Source of the DNA: Larimichthys crocea
Lineage: Eukaryota; Chordata; Actinopteri; Sciaenidae
Assembly: GCF_000972845.2 (NCBI RefSeq)
Contig: NC_040016.1
Coordinates: forward strand, 14,980,967-15,044,966
Reading direction: 5' to 3'
Length of the DNA: 64,000 bases
Below the pieces are notes generated by a model. It did not search any database and was not told the origin of the DNA. It saw only the letters and a list, made by a program, of their open reading frames with translations. Position 1 is the stretch's first letter; each line of letters begins with the position of its first letter. Positions 38,256-49,893 of this stretch are shown one piece after another. A program made the position numbers and the translations under genes.

Positions 38256-39674
38256 ATAATGTCAACAGCCCTTTGGCAATGACACAGAAAAATTGTCTTA
38301 AAGATATTGAACTACTCAGCAGCCCATTTTAAACAGCCGCAACAAAAATTCAGTTTTAATTATAGCTCTAAATTCCCATAAAACATGCTGTATATTTTTA
38401 AAAAAAGAAAAACTTTAAGTAATTCAGTAGGCAGCTGAGTGGGTGAGTCTGACTCTGCAGGCCATCACTTCAGCTGACACCAAGGGTGAACAATGGTTAC
38501 GTTCATCGCTGTTGTCAAGCCGTGATGAATAGCCCCGCCTAACTACTAAGGAATAATGCTTAAAACAGAAAATGAATCCAAGTCGTGAATAAATGTATTA
38601 AACATTTGTGTTGTGCCTGGTCAGCACTGATTCCAGTTAGCTCAAGGAAGGAGGGAAGGCTGGAGGGTGGAGGGTGGGGGAGAGCAGGGCGAGTGGTATA
38701 GTGGCACAAAATCAAGCACTCAGCAGCTCCACAATACCCCATTAGTCTTCATTTTCAGCAGGACATGCAACAGGGCTCTTACGTCTTGAGGAACAAACTA
38801 AAATTTATTGGGTTGGCCAGTTCGGGCTAATTGAAAGAAATTGTCTGTCTGTTCGCTTTCCATTAGGTTTGTAGAGGGTGGTGGATTGGGGCGGGGTGAT
38901 GATCTGGGGCCTGAGCTTGTTGCCCTCCACTCGTCACCCTGGCCTGGTTTCCTGTTAATGGTTTGATCCATGAGCGCCCTCCACTGAGCAGACAGTCTGA
39001 GCTTTGGGAATCATTTAAGGAGGAATCGTTTAAGGGAGGATTTATGAGATGCATTCATTATGAAGTGTGTACAGGCAAACAGACTTCGATCGGTAATGGC
39101 ATCTCAGTGGTTTACGCCGCTGTTTCTGCACTTGCTGTAGTTTTGGTTCACTCCTCCACCACAGTGCAAACATACTGATGAGGACTGATAACTGTTATTC
39201 TGAAATATTGTTTCTGATCTTTCATAAAAGTTTAATTTGATATTATAGCTGTTTTTACTATTTAAATTGAGGCATTTGCAATTTACATTTACTTTGAAAA
39301 ATAGCATAAAGTTGCTGTTTTTAATGTGAGATGAGCCCAGATTTAATGCACCACCTTGTGCAAACATAAATTATATAAATATAAAGCATACTATTGATGT
39401 TTCAAAGAGTGTGAACATTCAATCATCTGTTTTGAGCATTAATTCAATAAAATTATAGAGTCGACTTTCCAGCACTGCAACATTGGTTAGACTAAAAACA
39501 AAACACTAAATTTGGACTTAAAAGCTCATTTCACTTGGTGCATTGAGCTTTGTAATGTTACAATGGCACTGATCGTTCTATTCAGCCACCAGTCAGAAGC
39601 ATGTAGGCTGTAACATGAGCGTTAGTAACATTTGCCGCCAATTTGCTGACACTGTTTGCTAACGTGCAAGACAT
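38256..39674. other. Intergenic, no gene recognised
   Basis: No exon-like sequence. A G-rich patch lies at 38650-38690 and a G/C-richer region at 38870-39000; neither reads as a known protein. Confidence 0.5.
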
Positions 39675-39956
39675 TTAAAAGTCTTTTAAATCAACAACAT
39701 AGTTAATGAATAATGCTTGCTTGCTTGTTTGGTGACGGTGAGCTGAATACTCACCCGTTTGCTTCCTCAAATCTTTTGGCTGTCCAATGCCAGCCACACA
39801 TTTAGGTGGGTGAGCCGTGCATACTTTACAGAAGAAGACTCTCTGTTCGGGGGGCTGTTGGAGGAGGATTTTGGGACACTTTCTAGAGTAACAATTAGAG
39901 GTCGCAGCAGCCGACCTGCACGTGCAGCGCATAGTGTGAACAGCAGCACTGTTCAT
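39675..39956 (-). other. Unassigned open frame, 93 codons, possibly a mobile-element remnant
   Basis: Minus-strand frame containing RVFFCKVCTAHPPKCVAGIG and many Cys/His residues; it has no intron signals or matched neighbours. The Cys-rich composition could reflect a degraded zinc-binding transposase, but I cannot name a family. It may equally be chance. Confidence 0.2.
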
Positions 39957-42900
39957 ATGAGTGTGTGTGTGTTAGAGACAGTAATGTAAATGAATTAGAA
40001 TGAAAATAAAATAATGGCTAATGTAGAATTAGCATATTGGTCTAAACTGGAAAAATAAATTAAAAACATGAGAAGTCTCTTGGTTGAGGTTTTTAGGGGC
40101 CTGTTTACCTACTACTACTACTACAGACTACTCGGACTACAAATGGAAATCAGAAATCTAAAATCTTGGATCCTTTCCTACAGATTCTGAATTCATACGT
40201 GGATATCGTTTTAGAGATCTGCCTGATGCAGCAACCTGTTGCCAACATCGCTGTTGTCTATCTGTCAAAGAGGAAGATAATATGATGATATTATAGAATA
40301 ATGATTGAAAATAAAAGATATATAGAAGAATATAATCTAATTATATTATTATATTTTCATACTCTTGGCCATTGTTTATCTCTGTTAAAATAACATTTGA
40401 TTTCAACATCATTGCTGAGATCTAACCTGACATACAGCAGTAGCTGTGTGCAGATGCAGTTTTATATTGCAGCGCATATATACACATAGTGAATATAGAC
40501 ACTGGCTTTAACATCTAGATAAGTGGTTTAGATAATTAAGTGAATCTGGTATTGAAATGTCTGTTCATGTTGTTGTAAACATTTCTTTAAAGTATGATGG
40601 TAACAAACTATTAACTACACTAATTATTTTATGGACAAAGAAACATCTCCTTAAAATAGTCCTTGCTTTTAACTGGGGGTCTTTTTGCATTCATGCTTTC
40701 TAAAGATAATTTAAGTGGAAAGGAGATGGTAAAAGCTCAATGCATTCCACTAACAATCCATCATAGTTTCTGCTTATCAAAAGCATCCTCGTGGTTAACA
40801 ATAGATTTTAGTAAAACGGATTGGGGGAAAATTATTTCCTGGCTCAGCACACGCATTGCTAAATGCCAATGTCATGCACTATGTACAGTATTTGTAGGAG
40901 CATCTATGAGAGCTCTTCCCTGGATGAGAAACATTGATAGATAAGCAAATCATATATATGATAGATGAACTAGCACTTGGACTAGTAATTATACAGGTTG
41001 TTAGAACATCACAATTGCATTCTGCTAATCCTGGGTGGAAACATAACCATTTGAAATCAGCAGATGTGGAGTTGTTTGTATTTAATATGGCTTTCATTGT
41101 GGTATCTAATGCTGTTTGTGTACATGTTTATTGTAAGTAAATTGTCACTATGAAATCTTTTGTGGAAACAAATCCCATCAGCCCTTCAGCCAAATCAATA
41201 TGTTTATGCACAGTGTGTCTATGTACTAGAATGTAATTGTGAATCGACTGAAGACAACGTATCATCATGAGGTATGCAGTACACTGTATTCTGAAGTATT
41301 GCATTAACAAAGTGAAAGTGAATGACCCAGTTGCCTCAGAGACAGGTGACAGATATTCAGCTAAGTTACAGTAACAGACAAAAACATAATTCACAATTGC
41401 CAAAAAACACTTTGACAACTTATGGCTGCTGCCTCGTCTTCCCCCCCTTCTTCTTCTTCTTCTTCTTCTTCTTCTTTTTCTAGATAAACTCTCTGCCTCT
41501 CCATCTCAAACCTCGCCTCCCTCTCTGCTCGATTATAATTGCTCGCTTTTAACAGCTGAGCTTCTGAATCCTGAGGAGCAATGAGAATGAGGAGGAGGGG
41601 GAGGCGACACGCACGGGGTGGGGGGTTGGGGGGGAGGAAAAAAATAAAATAAATAAATGCACGCATCTCTGGTGGAAATTGACTGGCACCGGTGTTTAAA
41701 ATAATAAGATGCAGCTGTTGATAGTAGTGACTGTCTCCAGGTTTACTTCCCCGTGGCCCCTGTGGCAGCAGAGGAGCCGTGATGAAGGCAGACAGCTGAC
41801 AGGTGCTCCAGGATGATGCTGCCATCAGGTGCATCTGCTAAACTTAACTCGGAGACAGGAGAGGAGAGAGAGGAAGAGAGAGCGAAAGAGAAAGATGCTC
41901 GGGCGAGAGAGGGAGTAGGGGGAGGAGAGGAGTGGCCAAAAAAAATATGAGGAAAAGAGGGTTAAAGCGGAAAAAAAGGGGGAAAGAGAGAAAGAAAAGG
42001 TTGAGGATAGTGAGCAGGGAAGATCGAGAGAATAAGTGTCTTTGTGTACACTGTGTGTATGATTGCGTGCTCCTTGAAACTTCATGCCAGCCCATCCTTT
42101 AAAGAAATTCACAGTGTCTTTGAACCTGCGAGGTTGACAGAATAGGTGCCTCTCCGTCTAGACACTGACACTCTGAAGGGCTAACAAGTTTACTGAGTGG
42201 GTCAGGAGATGGGGAGACACTGGGGGAAAGGTAATAAGGAGAGATAATGAGCAGGTGCAGAAAATGATGGAGAGGAAATAGCAAGAAAAAATAATGAAGA
42301 AATTAAATAAAAGAAGGTGCAAGGGGAAAAAAAACACAGCTTGTCAGGAAGTGAGCTTGAGTGTGAGTATAAGGTGTGTGTGTGTGTGTGTGTGTGAAAA
42401 AGAGGATATGTGCTGTTGCCATATGTTTATATATCACTGCATGCATCAGCACTTTGCAACTACTATACACACACATGCCTTCCAACTCGGGTCTGAATAT
42501 ACAGCCATAATGGATTCACTATGTGTGCTGCTCTGACAGTGGTGACGCTGACTGTGTATCTGACTTTAATAAAAAGGTGCAGCGGGCACAAGTCAGGAGC
42601 TGAGGCAGGAATTTAAACCCCCTTGAACTCCTCACGCTGAGGGAGGGGCCCCCCTCATCAAACTCAAGGCCAACCAGATGAAGTGTTGCACTTGTATCAC
42701 ATCTCAGTTCTGGGCAGAGTAAAAGGTGACGGGGAGTATTACCAGGGAGCTGATCTACCCTCTCTTCTTTTTCTTGTGTGTGTATGCTAGCTTTCTCTCC
42801 ACACAAACATTGATACGCAAATGCACAGAAGTATGGGAGGAGAGGAGCCTGACAGAGCCCAGTGCATCGCAGGTAGCCCGACAGAGTGGCTGGGAGCGCT

Positions 42901-44214
42901 GTCACCAATTTGTTCCTAGCCATGGGGGACATGCAGGGGATGGAGAGGCGATGGCAGCTCCCTGTCCTCATCATGGCTAATGAGGCCCAGGCTTTGCCTT
43001 CTTCCTGTGTGTGTCTGTGTGTGTGTGTGTGTGACATCGGTTTGTATCAGTTTGTGTCACAGTGCTGCCAAAACTCCTATTCCTGAAAAACCAGTCTTGA
43101 TATCTGGCACAGACCACCATGCACTCTTAGTTCCCCTTATACAACTCTCCTGACTGAATTATTTACTGGGCCAAGAAACACACACACACACACACACACA
43201 CATGCACACAGAAAGGAAGGAGATAAGGTCTTGTTCAAGGCAGCTACCATTCAACGCACTGCAGATCTTCAGGGACGACACACCAGCTGAGGTTTGCTTG
43301 CTGTGCTGGCTGACCCATGAAACCTTCAAGGAAAAAACAGAGGGAGAACAGGAGGAAAGAGAGAGGAGAGAGATGGCACCATGCCTGCTGTTATAAAATA
43401 CAGCCAGAAATAATGAATTCTTATGACTAAAACTGGTCAGTGCATGATGGCCTAACTCCTTTAGGAAACATATGGTCCACCATCATGGCAGCGCTTTATT
43501 CAAGCTTTAATCATGCCGTGCTTTCCAGGCTTGTGTTTCAAGTTGAAGTATGATGTTATCATACATCTGTGACTAAAAAAATGTATGTTTTCAGTCATTT
43601 CACAAACTGTCTACGCTTTTTCTTTTTCTTTTGTAGACACCAATCTTACATCGAACAACACTTAAGAAGTTTGACGAGCATGAGGATTAATGCTCCTTCT
43701 TGCGATGTGATGCTTGTATCTATCTCAAAGACATTAAGAGAACAAAGACGTTCAATCTTATGAGAGATGAGAATTGTACAGATGTATCAGAGAAATGGAG
43801 AACTAACCGCACTGTATTTATAGTTCAGGAGCTCCCCAGTGTGGTAACAAAGGAGAAGTACAGTCAAAGGTGGCATTTGAAATAGTTTTTTCCCCCTGAT
43901 TTCACATACACCTTTTCATATATTAGGTTAAAAAGTAGTGCAATGATATAATTACAATATTTAGCCACAAAATTCTTTTTTCTGTATCTGCTGGGAGTTC
44001 CTACACAAAATTGGAAAACTGCAAAGCTATTTGAAATGTACTTTCTCCTAAACAAAAAAAAGTTAAAGTTAAACCAAAAAGTACACTGCAGTATACAAAA
44101 AAATAAAATCTGGTTGTGAAAAGACCTTCAAATAAACAAATGTGAACTCTTCTAACACTTCCAAATTAATTTAGCTTTTATTTAATCCCAAAATAACCGA
44201 ACAACTTGTTTTCA
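39957..44214. other. Intergenic 4.3 kb, microsatellites and purine-rich tracts
   Basis: Holds a (TTC)n at 41448-41475, a polypurine stretch at about 41850-42000, TG arrays at 42374-42396 and 43009-43032, and a CA array at 43178-43202. A minus-strand frame of 172 codons at 42519-43037 has no recognisable family and starts in CA-repeat text, so I do not call it a gene. Confidence 0.55.
41850..42000 (+). repeat. Polypurine tract (about 150 bases)
   Basis: Nearly all A and G on the + strand (GGAGACAGGAGAGGAGAGAG onwards), interrupted by a few pyrimidines. Confidence 0.85.
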
Positions 44215-44790
44215 CTGCCCCCAAGAGGCTCACCTTTTGATATGGATGACAACATTTTAGCAAACCGCTGTTTATTTCAGTTCTGCTAGATGGCAAGCCT
44301 AGATTCACAAAACTCTCCTGAGATGTACATTACTGTCAGTTGCAGTTTGGTTAGGCACCAACACTCTTGGTTAGGTTTAACAAGAAAAACGTGGTTTGGG
44401 TTGAAATATCACGTCAATGTTGTGTTTCGGTTTCATACAGGACGCAAACTTCTCCCATGAGCAGAAACAACAGTTAGAAATCTCATAAGTGTTATGCAAA
44501 TGTAGGGTTACTGTCTACACACATCTGTTTATTCCCCTTCCATGACATATTCAGAGCAACGTGTTATTCTTTGTGGTCGCTCCCCTTTTAGCTCCACTTT
44601 GGTCTCCACCACCTTCAAATGGAAACGTTTGATGCTTTAGCTACTAAATCTCTAAGTCTCCACAGTGTTTCACGGCTAGTCGCTAACTCCGCTAGCCTGC
44701 CTTTTGGTGCTGGGCAGGTAGTGTACAATCTGTTTTAGAGCTATTTATAGAAAACAGCTGCATGCTGCAGCTGGAAACACAGTTAAGTAC
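44215..44790 (+). repeat. Two adjoining dispersed-repeat fragments
   Basis: The first (about 44215-44480) contains CTTGGTTAGGTTTAACAAGA and the GTGGTTTGGGTTGAAATATC run. The second (about 44500-44790) contains CTTTTAGCTCCACTTTGGTC, CACGGCTAGTCGCTAACTCC and GGCAGGTAGTGTACAATCTG. Both are familiar from percomorph introns; the second recurs inverted at about 4150. Class unknown. Confidence 0.5.
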
Positions 44791-45782
44791 AGTTAGAAAA
44801 CAATGACCTGAAGGCATAAAACTGAGGGCAACTGCAGGATCAGGTGATAATTATCTATGACCCTATTTGCATTGCGTGTGACTAAACTGAACAAATAGAA
44901 CACAACTGACTTACAGCATGTGGATGATGACATTTCAGAACAAAAACACACCAAATATAAAAGAGAACATCCCTTTTAATAGTTAAATACGGTCCATTCA
45001 ATCAGAAAAAAAAAAATCCTCACAAACTAACATTCTTCATCCAAAGCTTACACTACAATCAGCTTCACTCTGAGATTAATGTGCTTTAAATTACCGCTTG
45101 GGCAGTGGCATTTGCAAAGAACAAGAGAGAGAGAGAAGACTGAGAAAAAAAAGAGGAGAGGAACAGCAAAGCAATATAAGGGAAGGAAAATGGATGCCAG
45201 GAGAGATGCTGAGAAGAAGAATAGGGAAAGCAAAAACAACAGCAGAAAATGGAGAGTGGGAGAGAGAGTCTGAGCTAAGTAAGGAGGGAGAGAGGAGACA
45301 GAACTTGAATTATTCTGCTGATTCACATAACACCAGAACATGGCCTAGTCAGCTAACAGCAAACAGTGGAGAGATCAGCTTTTTCTATTTGTCCCCACAG
45401 GGAACCTTCACAGCATTAAGAGACAAACCTGCCTACTGAAAGAGCTTCGGACGAAAACCTTAAAATCCCTGATGATACTTCTGATTGTAAATAAATTTGA
45501 GCTTTTGTTTCTGGTTTTTGGAATGCATATATATTAAGGCATGACTTCAAATACATTTTTACACTTTGGACTTTTTAAATCCTACAGCAACACAATTGAA
45601 CACTTTGATTTCTTCTACAACTGGATCTAATGTAGGAAACGTTTCACCTGAATTCACGACAACGACAACTGAGAAAAGATGAGGCATTTCTACAAGAAGG
45701 AAAGTGAGTAAGGATAATTATCTCCATTAACAGTCAGGGTGTTTGTAGCCTAATGAGGCAGTGGAGGAGTAGAGCAGAGTCA
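44791..45782 (-). other. Probable fam210b 3'UTR and flank
   Basis: Downstream of the fam210b stop on the minus strand. I find no minus-strand AATAAA within 700 bases of the stop; a variant ATTAAA lies near 44976. A purine-rich block is at about 45118-45300. The + strand carries a possible terminal exon (45402-45439). Confidence 0.4.
45402..45439 (+). other. Possible + strand terminal exon (unproven)
   Basis: A strong acceptor-like TTTTTCTATTTGTCCCCACAG is followed by GGAACCTTCACAGCATTAAG; the open frame ends DKPAY then TGA, and AATAAA lies at about 45490 on the + strand. I do not recognise the peptide GTFTALRDKPAY and found no partner exons upstream. Confidence 0.15.
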
Positions 45783-45999
45783 TCAGGGTGCAGGTGTGGG
45801 TGGTTTAAAGAGACCAGTCTTTCTGAAGTAGCGCACGATGAGAGGCACCGACACCAGAGTGATGCTGATGCGAGCTGGAGCGAAGAGCTTGTGGATGGCG
45901 TAGGCCAAGACAAATGTGCTCGTCCCTGCTGCCATTTTAGACCGAACGACCGCCTCACTGAAGCCCACTTTGCAAAGCACGGCCGCCATATCGATCCCA
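45783..45999 (-). CDS. fam210b: fam210b exon 3 (end of DUF1279, stop)
   Basis: Acceptor catctccccag; encodes SGIDMAAVLCKVGFSEAVVR, the second hydrophobic stretch and RYFRKTGLFKPPTPAP, then TGA. Nearly residue-for-residue with human over the core. Confidence 0.95.
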
Positions 46000-48900
46000 C
46001 TGGGGAGATGAATGACACAGAAAAATGGTTAGAAGTACATAGGCGATCACTCACAAGTCGCCTTCTTACATTTTTCTTCTTATTAATTAGGAATATTAGT
46101 TATAATAATCACAAACATAATCAAAAACATAATAATGCAACATCTTGAGAAAAAACACCATTTGGACATGCAGCGATCATACAAACTCATGCAACATCTC
46201 AAAGAAAAACGTCAGGGGCTTCAGAGCCCGAAAATAAAATCCTAAAAGCCCAACACTGCTAGAACAGCTTCTCCTTGTTACCACTTAGCTTTTGCCCCTG
46301 TTCTGTTCCTTCCTTTGGTTCTGCCTATGTTGTTAGACTTGCAAGTCACGTTTATATCCACTAGGGGGAGCTGTGTTCAATAAATATTGTTGTGTAGCAG
46401 TTTATATTACAGCCTTTTGACCAAACTGATTAGCATATGAAGCACTGAAAGAATGAAAACACACAAACCAAAGAGCGTTTAACAAGCTTCATGCATCTCC
46501 GCCTTTATGAGACGGTTTTATAAGAGCCGTGGCATTTTTTAATCAGAACTGTTCCGGGACATAAATATGTAAAGAATGTGCTAACATGAGGCTTAGATCT
46601 GCTTCAATCAATACAGCATCCCTCTCATACACATTACCAGCTCTGTTACACTCTGCAAACTTCAGCTAAATATAAAGATCCATCTGCACCCTGACAACTG
46701 TTTACCCAGCATACAGCACCGCATTAGCAGGCCACATGCCCGGCCTCTGTGGACACACAGTGATAATGCTCAATGGTTGTTAGCTACAGAGTCAGCTTTC
46801 ACTTTAAGGGCCATTATCTGCTATACAAGAAATCTCTAAGCTGTCAGATAATCTCTGCCAAGTCTCTCTGGTATTCAAGTCCCTGGCATGTGGCCAGACA
46901 CACAGACAAGGGCCTAAAAAATGTCTGGACTGATACTCTTTTCCAAAACTAAAGCTGTGCTGTGCTGCTTGAGCTTTTCACTGTCTGTCACCATCAATGG
47001 AAGGTTTCAAAATGCACCACATAGTTGAATGTGGTATCAAAGATTTTAAATTCTGCATGTGCTGTTGTTGCAAAATGAGAAAATGAACTCATGTTTTATT
47101 CACACGCTCAACATGATTTTAGTGTCTGTCTGATTCAGTCGAGTAGTAGTATTTCAACAACAGCAGGGTTAGTATAATGTAGCTGACTGAGTGGACGTTT
47201 TCAAGAGCCCATACTTTGTTTCCTCTCCCATAACAGGTCCCATTTGCTGCCAATTTGCGCCAGACATTTTGCATTCCTGCAGTGTAAAAGCGGCCCATGG
47301 GTCAGTGATTTCCTGTGCCATCTTTAGGTTGAAAGAAAATGCTCTTACACTGCTGGATAATATCAGTAAGTGATGTTTGACGCATTCCAGTTATTTTTCT
47401 TCAACCTCCATCTGCTTTTATTCCAGTCAGTGATTTTCCCAAAATACTTTGAATATGTTGCCTCGTATAAGATCAATGTGGACTTTTATGGTCAGTAGAG
47501 GAATCTGTCCTTCTCCTACTGAGAGTTTTACTCTTTGATTTCCTGGGAATAATTCTCAGCAAGAAACATACATCACAAAACAAGACAATGGGACCAAACA
47601 AGGTCACGGTACAAATGTTTTAACAGTGTAAACATGTTTTAGGGGCTCATAAAAAGCTGAGGTTTGGGTTTACAATATGCTGGAAAAAAGGGGCACGGTA
47701 TGGCGATTACCACCATCTCTGCTGTGGGTTAAGCCTGGATGACGAGCACTTTCAGTCCTGTCCTGTCTGTATTTTGGGATTGTCCCACCATTCCTATCAC
47801 CTCTACCAAAACAGGAAGGGAGTGAAGCGTAAAGCCCGCTTCTTGCTTGTTTTGATTGGCTGCCGAGGTCAAGTGACATCAGTGAGCAGTCCAACTCTGT
47901 GCCTTGCTTGGTTGAAAACATTTTAACTTTTATGCACGCCTACAAACTGCTAGAAAAACATGACATGCAGCATGCGGGAGGAGTGCACACCAGCCACACC
48001 CTACTATGGAAAGACTGTTGCTGTGGTTTGGGACACGTTTTTACTATGATGTCTGCTTCGTGTGGATTTTTATTAAAGCAACATTATGCAACTTAAAAAT
48101 ATCTGATTTTATTATTTTTTATTGAATGGTGTCTTTGCTATTCCCATGCTGCGGCCCATGTGCCTTTTTCTGCACTCCATACCTCTTGGCTCCAGGTACA
48201 ATCACCTGCAAGAAGTACATACTGTAATTCTTTACAGCACTAAGTTACACACCACCAACAATTTTTCTTGATGGAAATAAAGTGTGAACTATAGTTGCTG
48301 TTAGCTAATGTTAGCTCAGTTTGTAAGCTGAGCCGTCCAGACTGAGCTCAGAGCACCAGGAGACCGTTAGTGTTTGTACCACAGGTGTTTTGGACCTCTG
48401 GGTACAGAGGCAAAGAGACGGACGAGGAGACTGGAGGAAGTTAAGAAAAAAAGAGAGTGACTGAGCGAAAGGCTGCCTGACAAGAGTTAATCTAAGACTG
48501 TTTTTTAGTCTGTGGAGAGAACTTTGTGAAATAAAAGGCTGAAAGACAGACGGTGAACTGGCCTTCCTGCTCTTGGACTAGTAAGTAATATTAGCTGGCT
48601 GCTATATCTTGTTTTGTTGTACCTGCTTGATGATTGACTGTTAGTAAAGTTGTCAATCGCTATTTTTTTTATAGTAATACAATCATAACAAATACACATG
48701 TACAGCAAATGTAATAATCAATTTAATCAATTTAAATTATCTTTTTGGAAAAAATAGAAACTACGTGTGCACCTGTAGAAAAAGCAATAATCTGATGTTT
48801 GGTTACCTAGATATAAGGAGGTAGAACATTCCCAGAGACATGAGGGAGATGCAGATATGAAAGGAAACTCCAACTGCTCCATACTCTTTGAAGACTTTCT

Positions 48901-49857
48901 TTAGTTGCTGGGTCTTGTTGAGTTTTCCTCCCTCTGGCTCTGGCTCCCCTGGGGCATTTGCAGTAGATGAGGAAGTCATAGAGGCATCTTTTAAATGCTG
49001 TTCCTCCTGGACCCAAAAGAAAAGAAAAGAAAAAAGAGAAAAATAGAAGCAAGTGAGCAGGACAATATGTGATGGACGGCTGGATTGAAAATTAATCTCT
49101 GGAGAACATGTCTGACAAAAACAAAGACATGAATGGCAAAGAAGGACTGGATGAAAATTGTGGTGATAGTTTCCTCTCCGCATACAAAATGGTGACATTT
49201 TCCACATTCATATTCAACTGGTACTGCTCAAACTACAAAAAAAACTCAAAGATGGAAGCTCCACTTTTGGTTCACTGACATCAATTTTTGACAATCATTT
49301 GGATTTAAACATGCAGAAAAGCTAAAACAGACAATATTTCAATATCCACTTGAAGTATTCATATACTGTATACTTTATATGAATATTGTGGCCTTTTAAC
49401 CTTAAAAATATCTAGGTTACTTCCATTTGCCTTCATAAAAAGATATTACTAAGCCCCTCTGAGGGCTAGAACAATGTCTGACTACACAATTTATCAAAAC
49501 AAATGCCATAATCGCAGCAATGTTTATCTTTAGTCCAGGATTTCCTGATCCTCTGTAGAATCACTAAACAAAGCGTGCATGTTGGAGTACAAGTTGAGAA
49601 AACATCTGTCTTATTTTTAGGTTGCATATATACACAGTAAATGCATGCATCATCATAATACAAAAAAAACCCCACACTGTGCTGTGACTGTGTCATCTAG
49701 GTGAAAGTTGAGGTCAAAGAAATCCTGGATTTTACCATCTCTACTTATTGTGTAGCCAAGTCAGCTGATTAAACATAGACTGCTACTGTGTGTTTTAGGT
49801 AATTCACTTTATTTCTTGCCCTTTCACCTCTCAACAAAGTACATCACTCTCCTTTAC

Positions 49858-49893
<36 letters not shown>

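Noticed and set aside
42519..43037. Open frame of 172 codons on the - strand
   Set aside because: It begins in CA-repeat text (SHTHTHRHT) and contains no recognisable domain; codon and residue composition look random.
45753..46148. Open frame of 131 codons on the + strand and a 106-codon minus-strand frame over the same span
   Set aside because: Both overlap fam210b exon 3 in wrong frames; the frame ending at 45783 carries the conserved DUF1279 sequence.
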